Positions 9,114 through 17,183 of a DNA stretch of 64,000 nucleotides are shown piece after piece. Source of the stretch: Blautia faecis (lineage in GTDB: Bacteria > Bacillota > Clostridia > Lachnospirales > Lachnospiraceae); contig NZ_JAJCIA010000005.1 of NCBI RefSeq assembly GCF_020554845.1, positions 62,001 to 126,000 on the forward strand. The letters run 5' to 3'. The notes under the pieces are model-generated. The model did not search any database. It had not been told where the DNA came from and was given only the letters and a program-made list of their open reading frames with translations. The position numbers and the translations under genes are program-made. The stretch's first letter is position 1, and every line of letters begins with the position of its first letter.

Positions 9114-9387
9114 TTGCTCACCTTCCTTATAATAGAAATTATATTCTTATACTATCTGTTCTTATCCGTTCCCTCCACAAAAAAACTTATAAAAGCAGAT
9201 AAATAAGTTACTGTTTTTCCTTTATAATTTAACACAAACTGACTATTTTATCCAGTCTTTGTGACTATTCTGCCTTCAAATTATCTACAAAAATTCTAAA
9301 AAGCCAAAAAAGACGTTCTCTTTCTTCGCCAGAAAAGAAAACGTCTCATTCTTTATAAACTATTTATCTGTTACCGCATTCTACGCA
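9114..9387. other. Intergenic region: leader of the MetV-RnfC2 operon and APC-gene terminator
   Basis: No open frame with a ribosome site. The part next to 9113 is A/T-rich and should hold the metF-operon promoter, but no convincing -35/-10 pair at standard spacing was found. The part next to 9388 holds the terminator listed separately. Confidence 0.5.
9306..9352 (-). terminator. Terminator after the APC permease
   Basis: On the minus strand GAGACGTTTTCTTTTC pairs with GAAGAAAGAGAACGTCT around a TGGC loop and is followed by TTTTTT. It separates the amino-acid oxidation locus from the metF operon. Confidence 0.7.
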
Positions 9388-10797
9388 TTACCGCCACATT
9401 CCCCGCCTTTTCCGAATGGTATAATACATACTGTTCTCCATGGCCATAACCTTCTGAAGAGGCACGCTTTTGAATACGGGCATTTTCATCTTGTATTTGA
9501 TCCAGAAGAAGGAGTAAATACCAAGCATCAGGAAGGTAATGCCGGTTACCAGCCAGATCATGTTCCGCTCTACAGGATCTGTAGAAATATTCAGAATCAT
9601 ATATACTGTTCCACAGATTCCGATAATTGGGAAAAGAGGACCACAGGGAACCTTGAAGGAACGAGGTGCCTTTGGAAGTCTTTTTCGCAAAATCAGTACA
9701 TCAATATGAGCCAGTATGTAAGAGATCATCCAGAAAACAGAGCCAACCAGGATCAGGAAGGAAATGGCATCTGATGAGCCATCACTGAGGGCTGCGAATA
9801 CGAAAATAAATGCACTTACAAATACAACTCCGAAATACGGAACCCCATGTTTATTTGTTTTTGCAAAAACACGAGGCATCATGTTCATTTTCGCCATTCC
9901 CTGACAGATTCCTGCCAGACCGTTTACTGTAGAATTCTGGGTACTTACAACTGCGAGTGCCGAGACAAACGTCATCCACACTTTTCCCGCATTACCAAGA
10001 AGATTTCCACCATAAAGCAGGTGTGGTGCAGCGGAATTTTCCAGTTCCGCCCAGGGTGTATAGTTATGGAAACCAAGAACCATCACAGACTGCACCAGAC
10101 AGATCAGGGCAAGTCCGATCATCATTCCAAGAGGGACATTTCTTCTGGCATTTTTCACATTCTTAGATACCGGTATTACATATTCCGCTCCGATAAACAG
10201 CCAGAATGCCACTGCTATGGTGGACACAACACCTTTAAAATCCGTAGCCATACTGTAAGGCTGATGCACCACTTCCCCAGTACCAAGTCCCAGCATACCG
10301 ATCACTCCAAGGATCAGCATGGAACCGACCAGAAGAAATGCTACCAGATCCTGGATCTTGGCAAACATATCCACACCGTACAGGTTGGCTATCATAACCA
10401 CTACTGTCATAATGAAGGTGTACATCAGGCTTGGAATCGGCAGATGAATGGTAGATGCCATAGCATAAGCAAAAATAGAAGCCTCAACACCTGATGACAT
10501 GATATTGCAGATCAAGTATCCGCCTACCATAGAAATCAGTGTCGGAAAAGGTCCCATACAGGCCAGGGTATACTGAGCCAGACCTCCTGTGGTATTTGGC
10601 ATCAGAGCATTCAGCTCAGAGAGCGATGCCACCGTGGTCATATTTAAAAGACAGGCAATCACCATCGCCCCGATAAATACCACACCAATACTTCCGGCTC
10701 CCTGTCCCAGAGAAACCAGACAACTGGTCGCAATAACAAGTCCCACTGAGATGGAAACCACACTTCGCAGTCCCAAAGTTCTGTCCTTTTCTTCCAT
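9388..10797 (-). CDS. APC-family amino-acid permease
   Basis: A 469-residue membrane protein with about 12 hydrophobic segments. The first segment begins with GLVIATSCLVSLGQGAG, corresponding to the substrate-binding unwound helix of APC carriers. It ends in a basic cytoplasmic tail (YYTIRKRRGMWR). It is the last gene downstream of the P-II-like gene, the regulator and the oxidoreductases, so it probably imports the amino acid or amine they oxidise. Pairing a P-II protein with a permease also recalls GlnK-AmtB regulation. ATG at 10797 with GGAGAG upstream. Substrate unknown. Confidence 0.85.
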   Translation of the reverse strand: MEEKDRTLGLRSVVSISVGLVIATSCLVSLGQGAGSIGVVFIGAMVIACLLNMTTVASLSELNALMPNTTGGLAQYTLACMGPFPTLISMVGGYLICNIMSSGVEASIFAYAMASTIHLPIPSLMYTFIMTVVVMIANLYGVDMFAKIQDLVAFLLVGSMLILGVIGMLGLGTGEVVHQPYSMATDFKGVVSTIAVAFWLFIGAEYVIPVSKNVKNARRNVPLGMMIGLALICLVQSVMVLGFHNYTPWAELENSAAPHLLYGGNLLGNAGKVWMTFVSALAVVSTQNSTVNGLAGICQGMAKMNMMPRVFAKTNKHGVPYFGVVFVSAFIFVFAALSDGSSDAISFLILVGSVFWMISYILAHIDVLILRKRLPKAPRSFKVPCGPLFPIIGICGTVYMILNISTDPVERNMIWLVTGITFLMLGIYSFFWIKYKMKMPVFKSVPLQKVMAMENSMYYTIRKRRGMWR

Positions 10798-10880
10798 CCT
10801 GAATCACTCTCCTTCATTACTGATCAAATATCGCGCTGCACCGGTCTGAGGGGAATAACGCTGGCGCTTTGTCTGAATAG

Positions 10881-10911
10881 CTTGCAGAAAGCCTTTTTCA
10901 AACACGCTCTA
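10881..10911 (-). repeat. Half copy of repeat family A
   Basis: On the minus strand it reads AGAGCGTGTTTGAAAAAGGC then TTTCTGCAAG, beginning within the stop codon (TAG, 10909-10911) of the P-II-like gene. Only one arm is present. Confidence 0.6.
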
Positions 10912-11253
10912 TAGTGCATCGATTCCCTCATCGCCAGTTCTCACACGGATCACGTTTGTAATATCATAAACAAAAATCTTTCCGTCACCAATATGTCCTG
11001 TATAAAGCTCCTGTTTGATCAGCTCCACGATCTCCGGCACCCTGGACTTCTCTACAACCACCGCAATCTGCTGCTTCGGAAGCAGCTCCATCTCATAGTT
11101 TTCATCCACTTCATATTCCTTAGTGCCTTTCTCAATACCGCATCCCAGCACCTGTGTCACTGTCATTCCGCGAACGCCAGCCTTGCTCAAAGCAGATTTC
11201 AATCCGTTAAATTTTGACATTCCTGTGATAATCTCAATTCTTGATAATTCCAT
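10909..11253 (-). CDS. P-II family signalling protein (GlnB/GlnK-like)
   Basis: A 114-residue protein of normal P-II length. The B-loop TGHIGDGKIFVYD and the C-terminal RVRTGDEGIDAL are clear. The T-loop (CGIEKGTKEYEV, then DENYEMELLPK) keeps the tyrosine matching Tyr51 of GlnB, but the position of Gln39, which helps bind 2-oxoglutarate and Mg, is Glu (GIEKG against GRQKG). The ATG at 11262 overlaps the GGAGG site, so the ATG at 11253 is preferred. It sits between an AraC regulator and an APC permease, which suggests it gates transport or reports nitrogen state for this locus. Confidence 0.85.
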   Translation of the reverse strand: MELSRIEIITGMSKFNGLKSALSKAGVRGMTVTQVLGCGIEKGTKEYEVDENYEMELLPKQQIAVVVEKSRVPEIVELIKQELYTGHIGDGKIFVYDITNVIRVRTGDEGIDAL

Positions 11254-11334
11254 AACAATCATCCTCCAGCCAGATTAATATCTTTATCCTCTATTCCCGT
11301 TATCTTTCATCCTAAAATTGGAATTTTAAACTCT

Positions 11335-12171
11335 CTATTCTATTTTCCCCGCTGCTAAGTTCTTACTTCTGTCCTTCGCCGCCAGATACTTTTTATATTT
11401 CTCCGGTGTGGTCCCTGCAAAAGCCCGGAAATCCTTCAGCATATGAGACTGGTCATAATACCCGCAGTTCAGAGCCGTCTCCTCACTTCCCGCCTGCTCT
11501 GGCGACTTGGTAATTTCTCCCAGAAAAGCCTGAAAACGGATAAACCGCTCAAACTCTTTGGGCGAGATCCCATGGATTTCCTTAAACACTCTGCGGATGT
11601 AACACTCAGAATATCCTGTCTCACGGCTTAGCATCTGAATGGAAATATTTCCATCTGTAGCGTAAATCCTCTGCCGCATATATTCTTCCAGAACATGTGC
11701 AGAATCCTTTGAATGATTTCCCTGATTGCTAGAAAGATACTGCATCAGGATCTGCGCCCTCTGCTTCACATCCGCCGCCTCCGCCAGGCACTCCGTAAGT
11801 CCGCTTCCATACTCATTCCGGTCGATCTCCATGTCTGCATTTACCACTTCTTTTATGGAAAGAGATTTTGGCAAAATACATTTTCCTGGCAAAAATCTTG
11901 CCCCAAAATAATATCTACCATCATCAAACTCCCAGTTCTTTGCCTTCAGCACCGTTCCACCAACCAGAACTTTTACATCTTTTTCTCCAATTCCAAAAAC
12001 AAGATCTGTGCTCCCATCTGGAACTGCCCGAAAATTCCCTGAGTTTCCATTTTTTACATTAAATTCATAAAAACTGGAAATTCCCATTCTTCTGTTCAAT
12101 AATTCCTGATAATCTTCCGCATCCAGTGTCAGATAAGGCTGCACCGGGGTTACGATTTTCTTGTCTTCCAT
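11335..12171 (-). CDS. AraC-family transcriptional regulator
   Basis: A 278-residue regulator. The N-terminal 150 residues (FRAVPDGSTDLVFGIGE, then the LVGGTVLKA strand) match the sensor domain of the DUF6597-type AraC group. The C-terminus has the two helix-turn-helix units (ISIQMLSRETGYSECYIRRV and TALNCGYYDQSHMLKDFRAF), ending in the family-typical GTTPEKYKKY. It is embedded in the same operon as the ornithine-cyclodeaminase-like gene and the P-II gene, so it probably regulates the amino-acid oxidation locus and possibly itself. Confidence 0.85.
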   Translation of the reverse strand: MEDKKIVTPVQPYLTLDAEDYQELLNRRMGISSFYEFNVKNGNSGNFRAVPDGSTDLVFGIGEKDVKVLVGGTVLKAKNWEFDDGRYYFGARFLPGKCILPKSLSIKEVVNADMEIDRNEYGSGLTECLAEAADVKQRAQILMQYLSSNQGNHSKDSAHVLEEYMRQRIYATDGNISIQMLSRETGYSECYIRRVFKEIHGISPKEFERFIRFQAFLGEITKSPEQAGSEETALNCGYYDQSHMLKDFRAFAGTTPEKYKKYLAAKDRSKNLAAGKIE

Positions 12172-12210
12172 AGGCTCAGCTCCTGAAATTCACCGCTATG
12201 GAGCCTTTCC

Positions 12211-13338
12211 TCACGCCATCTCCGGTTTGTCCCACAGCGGTAATTTTATTCCGATGCCAAGCTTCACTGCATTGCGATAAACGGTTCCCCCCCAGGCAAT
12301 GTCCTCAACTGGCATGCCTCCTACAGAATATACAATAATCTCGTCATCACTTGTTCTTCCCGGATGTCTCTTCTCAATAATGTCTGTAATGTCGATAATA
12401 TCCTCTGCCTCAATTTTTCCATCATGCTTCAGGTCTGTGAACTTGGTTCCGATGATCTGAACCTGCGGATAGGTAGGATAAGGATACTCTTCCTCCCAGG
12501 CCTCATAAAGCTTGGAGTTATCTACCACCAGCTTACAGCCTGCAAGAAAATCATCGTCAAATCTTGCAGCTGACGGCATACTGACCAGCGCGCCCTTTTT
12601 GATCCAGTCTCCGTTAATATAAGGGAAGGAAGAAACATCATCGCGGACAGTTGTGGTAAAGCTGATGATATCACTGTCCTTTACTGCTTCCTCCACAGAA
12701 TCACAGATCTCAATATTTTTGATCTGAGGTAGCTCCTCCCTGATAAACCTGGTAAAAGCATCCAGAGACCGCTGGCTTCTTCCCTTTATTTTTACCGTAT
12801 CCAGGTTCGGGCAGACACTGACGAAAGCTGCCAGAGATGTTTTTCCCATAACACCAGGTCCGATAATGGACACTACCCTGGAGTCTTTACGCGCCAGATA
12901 TTTCGCGCCAACTCCAGGAATTCCACCGGTACGGTAAGCGCTTACCAGATTTGCTGACATCAGCGCCAGTGGAGCACCAGTATCCTTATCGTTCAGCATC
13001 ATCATAAGAATAGATCTGGGCAATCCCACTTTCTTGTTCTCTACATTGGAACCATACCATTTCATTCCAGCCATCTGATAACTGCCGCCCAGGTACGCCG
13101 GCATTGCCATAAATCTTCTGTCATCTGCATTCTTCGGCATTCCTGGAAACTGTGGATCATCCGGGAACATGATCATGCAGCCATGGGAATTATGATTAGC
13201 ACCTCCCATTACATAGTCGCCTTTATATAATGTAATCAAAAGATCCTCCATCACATCCACGCAGGATTTCATATCCTTCACACCTGCTTTGATCATATCC
13301 GGTTCACTTAAATATAAAAAATCAATTTTAGCATCCAT
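12211..13338 (-). CDS. Ornithine cyclodeaminase / mu-crystallin family protein ('tyramine oxidase subunit B' type)
   Basis: A 375-residue NAD(P)-binding protein. The Rossmann motif is VVSIIGPGVMGKTSLAAF near residue 160, and the segment YRTGGIPGVGAKYLAR just before it is the family hallmark. Members remove ammonia from or reduce cyclic imino or keto acids; in databases this subgroup is often called tyramine oxidase subunit B. It lies downstream of FAD oxidases but has its own promoter. The ATG at 13344 is only 2 bases from the GGGAG site, so the ATG at 13338 is preferred. It may act on the imino or keto acid made by the oxidoreductases, which is inference. Confidence 0.8.
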   Translation of the reverse strand: MDAKIDFLYLSEPDMIKAGVKDMKSCVDVMEDLLITLYKGDYVMGGANHNSHGCMIMFPDDPQFPGMPKNADDRRFMAMPAYLGGSYQMAGMKWYGSNVENKKVGLPRSILMMMLNDKDTGAPLALMSANLVSAYRTGGIPGVGAKYLARKDSRVVSIIGPGVMGKTSLAAFVSVCPNLDTVKIKGRSQRSLDAFTRFIREELPQIKNIEICDSVEEAVKDSDIISFTTTVRDDVSSFPYINGDWIKKGALVSMPSAARFDDDFLAGCKLVVDNSKLYEAWEEEYPYPTYPQVQIIGTKFTDLKHDGKIEAEDIIDITDIIEKRHPGRTSDDEIIVYSVGGMPVEDIAWGGTVYRNAVKLGIGIKLPLWDKPEMA

Positions 13339-13423
13339 ATCCATGTCTCCCTTCTGAGTCTGTAGCTGTCAAATATATACTCATCCAGGAGCCGCTTTAT
13401 TTCGCTTGGCTTCGCTAGGATGG

Positions 13424-13452
13424 AGTATAGCACATCTTTTTATTTTTGTACA
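13424..13452 (-). promoter_or_regulatory. Sigma-A-type promoter of the ocd-like / araC / P-II / permease operon
   Basis: On the minus strand, -35 TGTACA (13452-13447), 17 bp spacer, -10 TATACT (13429-13424), with TG one base before the -10. It indicates a second transcript starting inside the locus. Confidence 0.6.
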
Positions 13453-13486
13453 CTAGCATTTTAACGTGTGAAATTTTTAGCTTATT

Positions 13487-14614
13487 TTAAATTGCGGCAT
13501 GAAACCTATCATACCTGAACGCTGACAGATCCAACGTTGTCTCCTCTTCCAGTGCCGTCTCCGCCAGCAATTTTCCCACAATCGGTGAAATTCCAAATCC
13601 ATGTCCGGTAAATGCACAGGCCACGATCAGCCCCGGTACCTCGTCCACATTTCCCAGAACCGGTACACCGTCAATGCAAACATCCTCATAACCAGCCCAG
13701 GTCCTTACAATCTTTGCATTTGCCAGCTTCGGGATATACTTCATAATTCCACGGCAGATACAAGGAGCTGTAATCCCCGAAGTCATATTATGTCCATTAT
13801 CTTTATTCACTGTTTCAAATCCGGAAGCTCCGCCGAATACAAAAGAGCCATGGTCTGTCTGGTGTCCGTAGAAATCTGCATCCGCAGTACCAAGCATCTG
13901 ACCAAACATTTTCGGCTCTGCCTCTGTAACCAGCGCCTCGATCAGATCATTTGACATTGGAACATCAATTCCCACAGTACCAAGAAGCTTCCTGCTGGCA
14001 TAACCAGCCGCCACAATTACCTTATCGCCCTCGTAAACGTTTTTCTGCGTAACAACCTTTCTCAGCTTTCCCTTCACCTTCTGAAGCTCCACAACTTCTT
14101 CCCCGGTGAAAAACTGAACGCCCAGTCTCCTTGCTGCCCTGTAATAGCCCAGAGTGGTCAGAAGAGGGTTTGCATGTCCGTCTGTAGCGCACCAGCTGGC
14201 TCCAATTACCTCATCACTTAAGAAAGGATTGATTTCCCGAACCTCTTTTCCATCGATCATTTTTACATCCAGCCCACAGGCAGTTGCCCGGTCTGTAAGC
14301 CCCTGGAGGATTTCCATATGACGAGCTGTTTTTCCAAGCCGCAGGTTGCCCTCTTTGTGATATTCCACATTGATTCCAAGCTCCTCTGAAAGAACCGGCC
14401 ACATATTTTTCACTGCATACATGGCAAGTGGCAACTCCCTTGGATCTCGGCCTGACTGGCGGACACCGCCTCCATTTCTGGCAGAACCGCCATTTCCAAT
14501 ACTCTCATCACGGTCAAGGACGATTACGGAAGTCCCCTTTTGGGCCAGATAATAGGCTGTAGCACATCCAATTACGCCGCTTCCCACAATGATCACATCT
14601 GCTGTCTTACTCAT
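13487..14614 (-). CDS. FAD-dependent amino-acid oxidase subunit (DAO / sarcosine oxidase beta-like)
   Basis: A 375-residue DAO-family flavoprotein. The dinucleotide-binding motif is IIVGSGVIGCATAYYLA near residue 10, followed by GGSARNGGGVRQSGRD. The C-terminal RTWAGYEDVCIDGVPVLG and CAFTGHGFGISP regions are typical of glycine, sarcosine or proline oxidase beta subunits, which carry the catalytic FAD. The ATG at 14614 overlaps the stop of the upstream BFD-like gene and has AAGG 8 bases before it; the GTG at 14623 is less likely. It would be the catalytic subunit of a multi-subunit dehydrogenase with the three genes upstream. Confidence 0.87.
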   Translation of the reverse strand: MSKTADVIIVGSGVIGCATAYYLAQKGTSVIVLDRDESIGNGGSARNGGGVRQSGRDPRELPLAMYAVKNMWPVLSEELGINVEYHKEGNLRLGKTARHMEILQGLTDRATACGLDVKMIDGKEVREINPFLSDEVIGASWCATDGHANPLLTTLGYYRAARRLGVQFFTGEEVVELQKVKGKLRKVVTQKNVYEGDKVIVAAGYASRKLLGTVGIDVPMSNDLIEALVTEAEPKMFGQMLGTADADFYGHQTDHGSFVFGGASGFETVNKDNGHNMTSGITAPCICRGIMKYIPKLANAKIVRTWAGYEDVCIDGVPVLGNVDEVPGLIVACAFTGHGFGISPIVGKLLAETALEEETTLDLSAFRYDRFHAAI

Positions 14615-14939
14615 CGTCCTCACCTTCCTTTGCGTAAATTTTCATCTCTAAGGGTCTCATGGGAGCTCTTGAGGTTGCCGGTTCCAGAAGTGCCGGGGAA
14701 ACTCCAAGCTCTGCCGCCACGATCCTCTTTACCAGCTTGGCACAGGTCTGTCCCTGGCAAAGCCCCATTCCACAGCGGAGATATCTTCTGATCTCTGTGA
14801 TGGTAAACATTCCATCGTGAACTGCTCTTCTGATTTCTCCTTTTGTTACTTCCTCACATCTGCATATAATTCTGTCATCGTCAGGCTCCGGGACGTATTC
14901 TCCCAGCTGAACGGTTCTGTCATAAATACTTTCCATCAT
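14607..14939 (-). CDS. BFD-like [2Fe-2S] subunit of the amino-acid dehydrogenase
   Basis: A 110-residue protein with the four cysteines of a BFD-type [2Fe-2S] domain: CRC near residue 27, then CGMGLCQGQTC near residue 56. In hydrogen cyanide synthase and opine oxidases this domain is usually the C-terminal end of the A/B subunit; here it is a separate gene. The ATG lies 6 bases after GGAGGG. It overlaps the next gene by 8 bases, implying coupled translation and a stoichiometric complex. Confidence 0.85.
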   Translation of the reverse strand: MMESIYDRTVQLGEYVPEPDDDRIICRCEEVTKGEIRRAVHDGMFTITEIRRYLRCGMGLCQGQTCAKLVKRIVAAELGVSPALLEPATSRAPMRPLEMKIYAKEGEDDE

Positions 14940-14953
14940 ACAATCCCTCCGCC

Positions 14954-16531
14954 TTATTTTGCTCTGTAAAATCTGGCCTTCATTGCCATATCTGCCGGAA
15001 CCTTTATGGTAAGAAGATTGGTATGGTCAAAGGCTTTCGCACTCTTTACCGATATCACCTCTGCCTCACAAACCGACTGACCGTTTCTTCCAAGTCCCAG
15101 TCCTTTTTCCCCTTTTTCCGGCAAAGGAAGAAATTCATAAGGAATGGTGACTGTGGCAAAACCAGGTTCAAAGGTTTCGTCTACCAGGAAGATGGCCTGT
15201 CCTGAACAGGAGGCTACACACATTCCGCATCCAACACATGTGGCGTTTTCCTCCACAGCCGGAAGGGAGGTAATATGTGCCCCAATCTTAATGCAGTGCT
15301 TTGGACATGCATCCTGACAGGGGTTGCAGGGAATGTTCTGTGTGCATTCCATCACCGGATGAACGCCTGCTCTGTGGGTAACTCCCGGAAAGCGTTCAAT
15401 TTCCTCATCTGCCACATAGCCTTTTGTGAGAAGATTCATGGAAACATCGATTCCCTCTTCTGTCTTTTCGATCAGCCTGCCTCTGTTCTTAGGGGCAAAC
15501 ATGCCTTGGCGAAGTCCGTCAAGGGCTGCCTCGTTTACCTTTGCCCCTTCTTCCAGTTCTGCCTCCTCTATGTAGCCAAGATATCTGGAAGCTGCAATTC
15601 CAGCAATTCTTCCCTCGATCATAGCGGAGCTTGCTTCCTCGATTCCGGATACATCGCCCGCTACGAAAATTCCTTTAATGGAGGTCTCCCCATACTCATC
15701 TACGATTGGCACCTGGCCACCGCGCTTCGGATTATCTTCCATCTCACAGCCGGCCATTTTTAACAGCTGTGACATTGGGGAAAGACCAACTGCCAGGCAA
15801 ATGGTATCCACGTCGAAATGCTTTTCTGTTCCTGGAATAAACTGAAAATGATTGTCAACTTCCGCAATCGTTACACCTGTCACATGATCTTTTCCTTCTG
15901 CTTTCACAATGGTATGGGAAAGGTAAAATGGAACTCCCGTTCTGGCAACCTTTGCAGCATGTACGCCATAACCTCCGATTCTCGGTGCCGCGTCAACCAA
16001 TGCAACCACATCACAGCCACACTGTTTCAGCTGGAAGCTGACAACCAGACCAACATTTCCGCTTCCCAGCATCAGGATCCGGTTTCCAGGCTTTACACCG
16101 TGAAGGTTCATCATGGTCTGTGCGGCTCCTGCTCCAATCACACCCGGAAGCGTCCAGCCCTCGAAGGTAACCATATTTTCTGCTGCTCCTGTGGCAATAA
16201 TAATGGCATCTCCTTTATAATGGAAAATTTCTTCTCCCTTTTTTACCACGATTTCTTTGTCCTGATACATTCCAATGACTGTGGAATTCAGTTCTACATC
16301 AACACCTGCCTTAGCCGCCTCTGCAAGAAGCTCTTCACCGATTACAAAGCCTCTGATCTTCGCCTTATGCTCTTTGGAGCCAAAAAATTTATGGATCTGC
16401 TTAAACAGCTGTCCTCCAGGCTTTTCATTCTCATCAAATACAACTACCTTCAATCCTCTTTTTGCTGCCTCAATTGCCGCTGACAGACCAGACGGGCCTG
16501 CGCCAACTACGATCAAATCATATCTTTTCAT
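14954..16531 (-). CDS. FAD/NAD-binding subunit with ferredoxin domain (opine oxidase A / HcnB-like)
   Basis: A 525-residue protein of the pyridine-nucleotide-disulfide oxidoreductase fold. It has two dinucleotide-binding motifs, VVGAGPSGLSAA near residue 8 and MLGSGNVGLVVSF near 155, and an FAD-closing GIFVAGDVSGIEEA near 290. Near residues 400-450 it carries two Fe-S motifs, CNPCQDACP and CVGCGMCVASC, which ordinary opine oxidase subunits lack. Its start overlaps the stop of the upstream gene as ATGA. It probably relays electrons from the DAO-like subunit to NAD or a ferredoxin. Confidence 0.87.
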   Translation of the reverse strand: MKRYDLIVVGAGPSGLSAAIEAAKRGLKVVVFDENEKPGGQLFKQIHKFFGSKEHKAKIRGFVIGEELLAEAAKAGVDVELNSTVIGMYQDKEIVVKKGEEIFHYKGDAIIIATGAAENMVTFEGWTLPGVIGAGAAQTMMNLHGVKPGNRILMLGSGNVGLVVSFQLKQCGCDVVALVDAAPRIGGYGVHAAKVARTGVPFYLSHTIVKAEGKDHVTGVTIAEVDNHFQFIPGTEKHFDVDTICLAVGLSPMSQLLKMAGCEMEDNPKRGGQVPIVDEYGETSIKGIFVAGDVSGIEEASSAMIEGRIAGIAASRYLGYIEEAELEEGAKVNEAALDGLRQGMFAPKNRGRLIEKTEEGIDVSMNLLTKGYVADEEIERFPGVTHRAGVHPVMECTQNIPCNPCQDACPKHCIKIGAHITSLPAVEENATCVGCGMCVASCSGQAIFLVDETFEPGFATVTIPYEFLPLPEKGEKGLGLGRNGQSVCEAEVISVKSAKAFDHTNLLTIKVPADMAMKARFYRAK

Positions 16532-16875
16532 CTTGTCTGTCCTCCTGTTTTCTGTTCCTCAAATGGCTCTGCCGATACACCATATTGTGTCTGAACCTTC
16601 ATTCCTGCCTTCAGCGGGGTTACACAGGTTCTCACGTTTGGAACTCCGTCCACAACCATAACACAGTCTGTGCAGCGGCCAATTGCACAAAAGATTCCTC
16701 GAGGCGTATGCTCCTTCTTCGTGTAACGGTGAATCAAAATTCCCGCCGCTTTTAATGCCGCTGCGATTGGTTCCCCTTCATACCCCTGAATCTTCTGACC
16801 ATCATATGTGAAATTTACTAATCTTCCCTTCTGCGGTACTCCTAAAATCGGATGCTCTGTAATACGTGTACCCAT
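16528..16875 (-). CDS. [2Fe-2S] ferredoxin-like subunit (SoxA / HcnA N-terminal type)
   Basis: A 115-residue protein. The region VNFTYDGQKIQGYEGEPIAAAL matches the plant-ferredoxin-like fold of HcnA and the sarcosine oxidase alpha N-terminus. The cluster ligands are in CAIGRCTDC, with a further Cys in NVRTC about 12 residues later. First gene of the operon: it overlaps the next gene by 4 bases, and a hairpin-terminator lies in its leader. Confidence 0.87.
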   Translation of the reverse strand: MGTRITEHPILGVPQKGRLVNFTYDGQKIQGYEGEPIAAALKAAGILIHRYTKKEHTPRGIFCAIGRCTDCVMVVDGVPNVRTCVTPLKAGMKVQTQYGVSAEPFEEQKTGGQTR

Positions 16876-16932
16876 GGTATTTCCCCCTTTTTTGATAGAC
16901 GGACAAATCTGCTGTCCGGGACTTTCTTCGCC

Positions 16933-16968
16933 AAAAAGGCGCCTGCAAAATAAATTGCAGACGCCTTT
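16933..16968 (-). terminator. Terminator-like hairpin in the leader of the dehydrogenase operon (possible attenuator)
   Basis: On the minus strand AAGGCGTCTGCAATT pairs with TTGCAGGCGCCTT and is followed by TTT. It lies between the -10 at 17008 and the first gene at 16875, so transcription of the operon must pass it. No known riboswitch was recognised upstream of it. Confidence 0.5.
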
Positions 16969-17007
16969 GTCTTTTACGTTGTTGGTTCTTTTTCTTAAGT
17001 TGTTCGT

Positions 17008-17013
17008 ATTATA
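17008..17013 (-). promoter_or_regulatory. -10 box (TATAAT) of the dehydrogenase operon
   Basis: A perfect TATAAT on the minus strand within a 308 bp divergent intergenic region. The -35 is unclear, which would fit an activator-dependent promoter, for example one driven by the AraC protein at 11335. Confidence 0.45.
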
Positions 17014-17054
17014 GTTTATGGGAATGGATATGTATTGTAAAAAACGATACTATT

Positions 17055-17085
17055 TTTACAAAATCATCTGAAGATATGTTATAAT
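17055..17085 (+). promoter_or_regulatory. Putative promoter of the acidic secreted protein gene
   Basis: TTTACA, 19 bp, TATAAT. The spacing is longer than ideal. The rest of the divergent region to 17183 contains no other feature seen. Confidence 0.4.
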
Positions 17086-17183
17086 GGGAATATCTGTTGA
17101 ATATCGTTAAAAGAAATATTATGATTCCGTTCAGCATAGAACATTGAATCATTAATGAAAGATACTTACGAGGTGTAAAGCTT

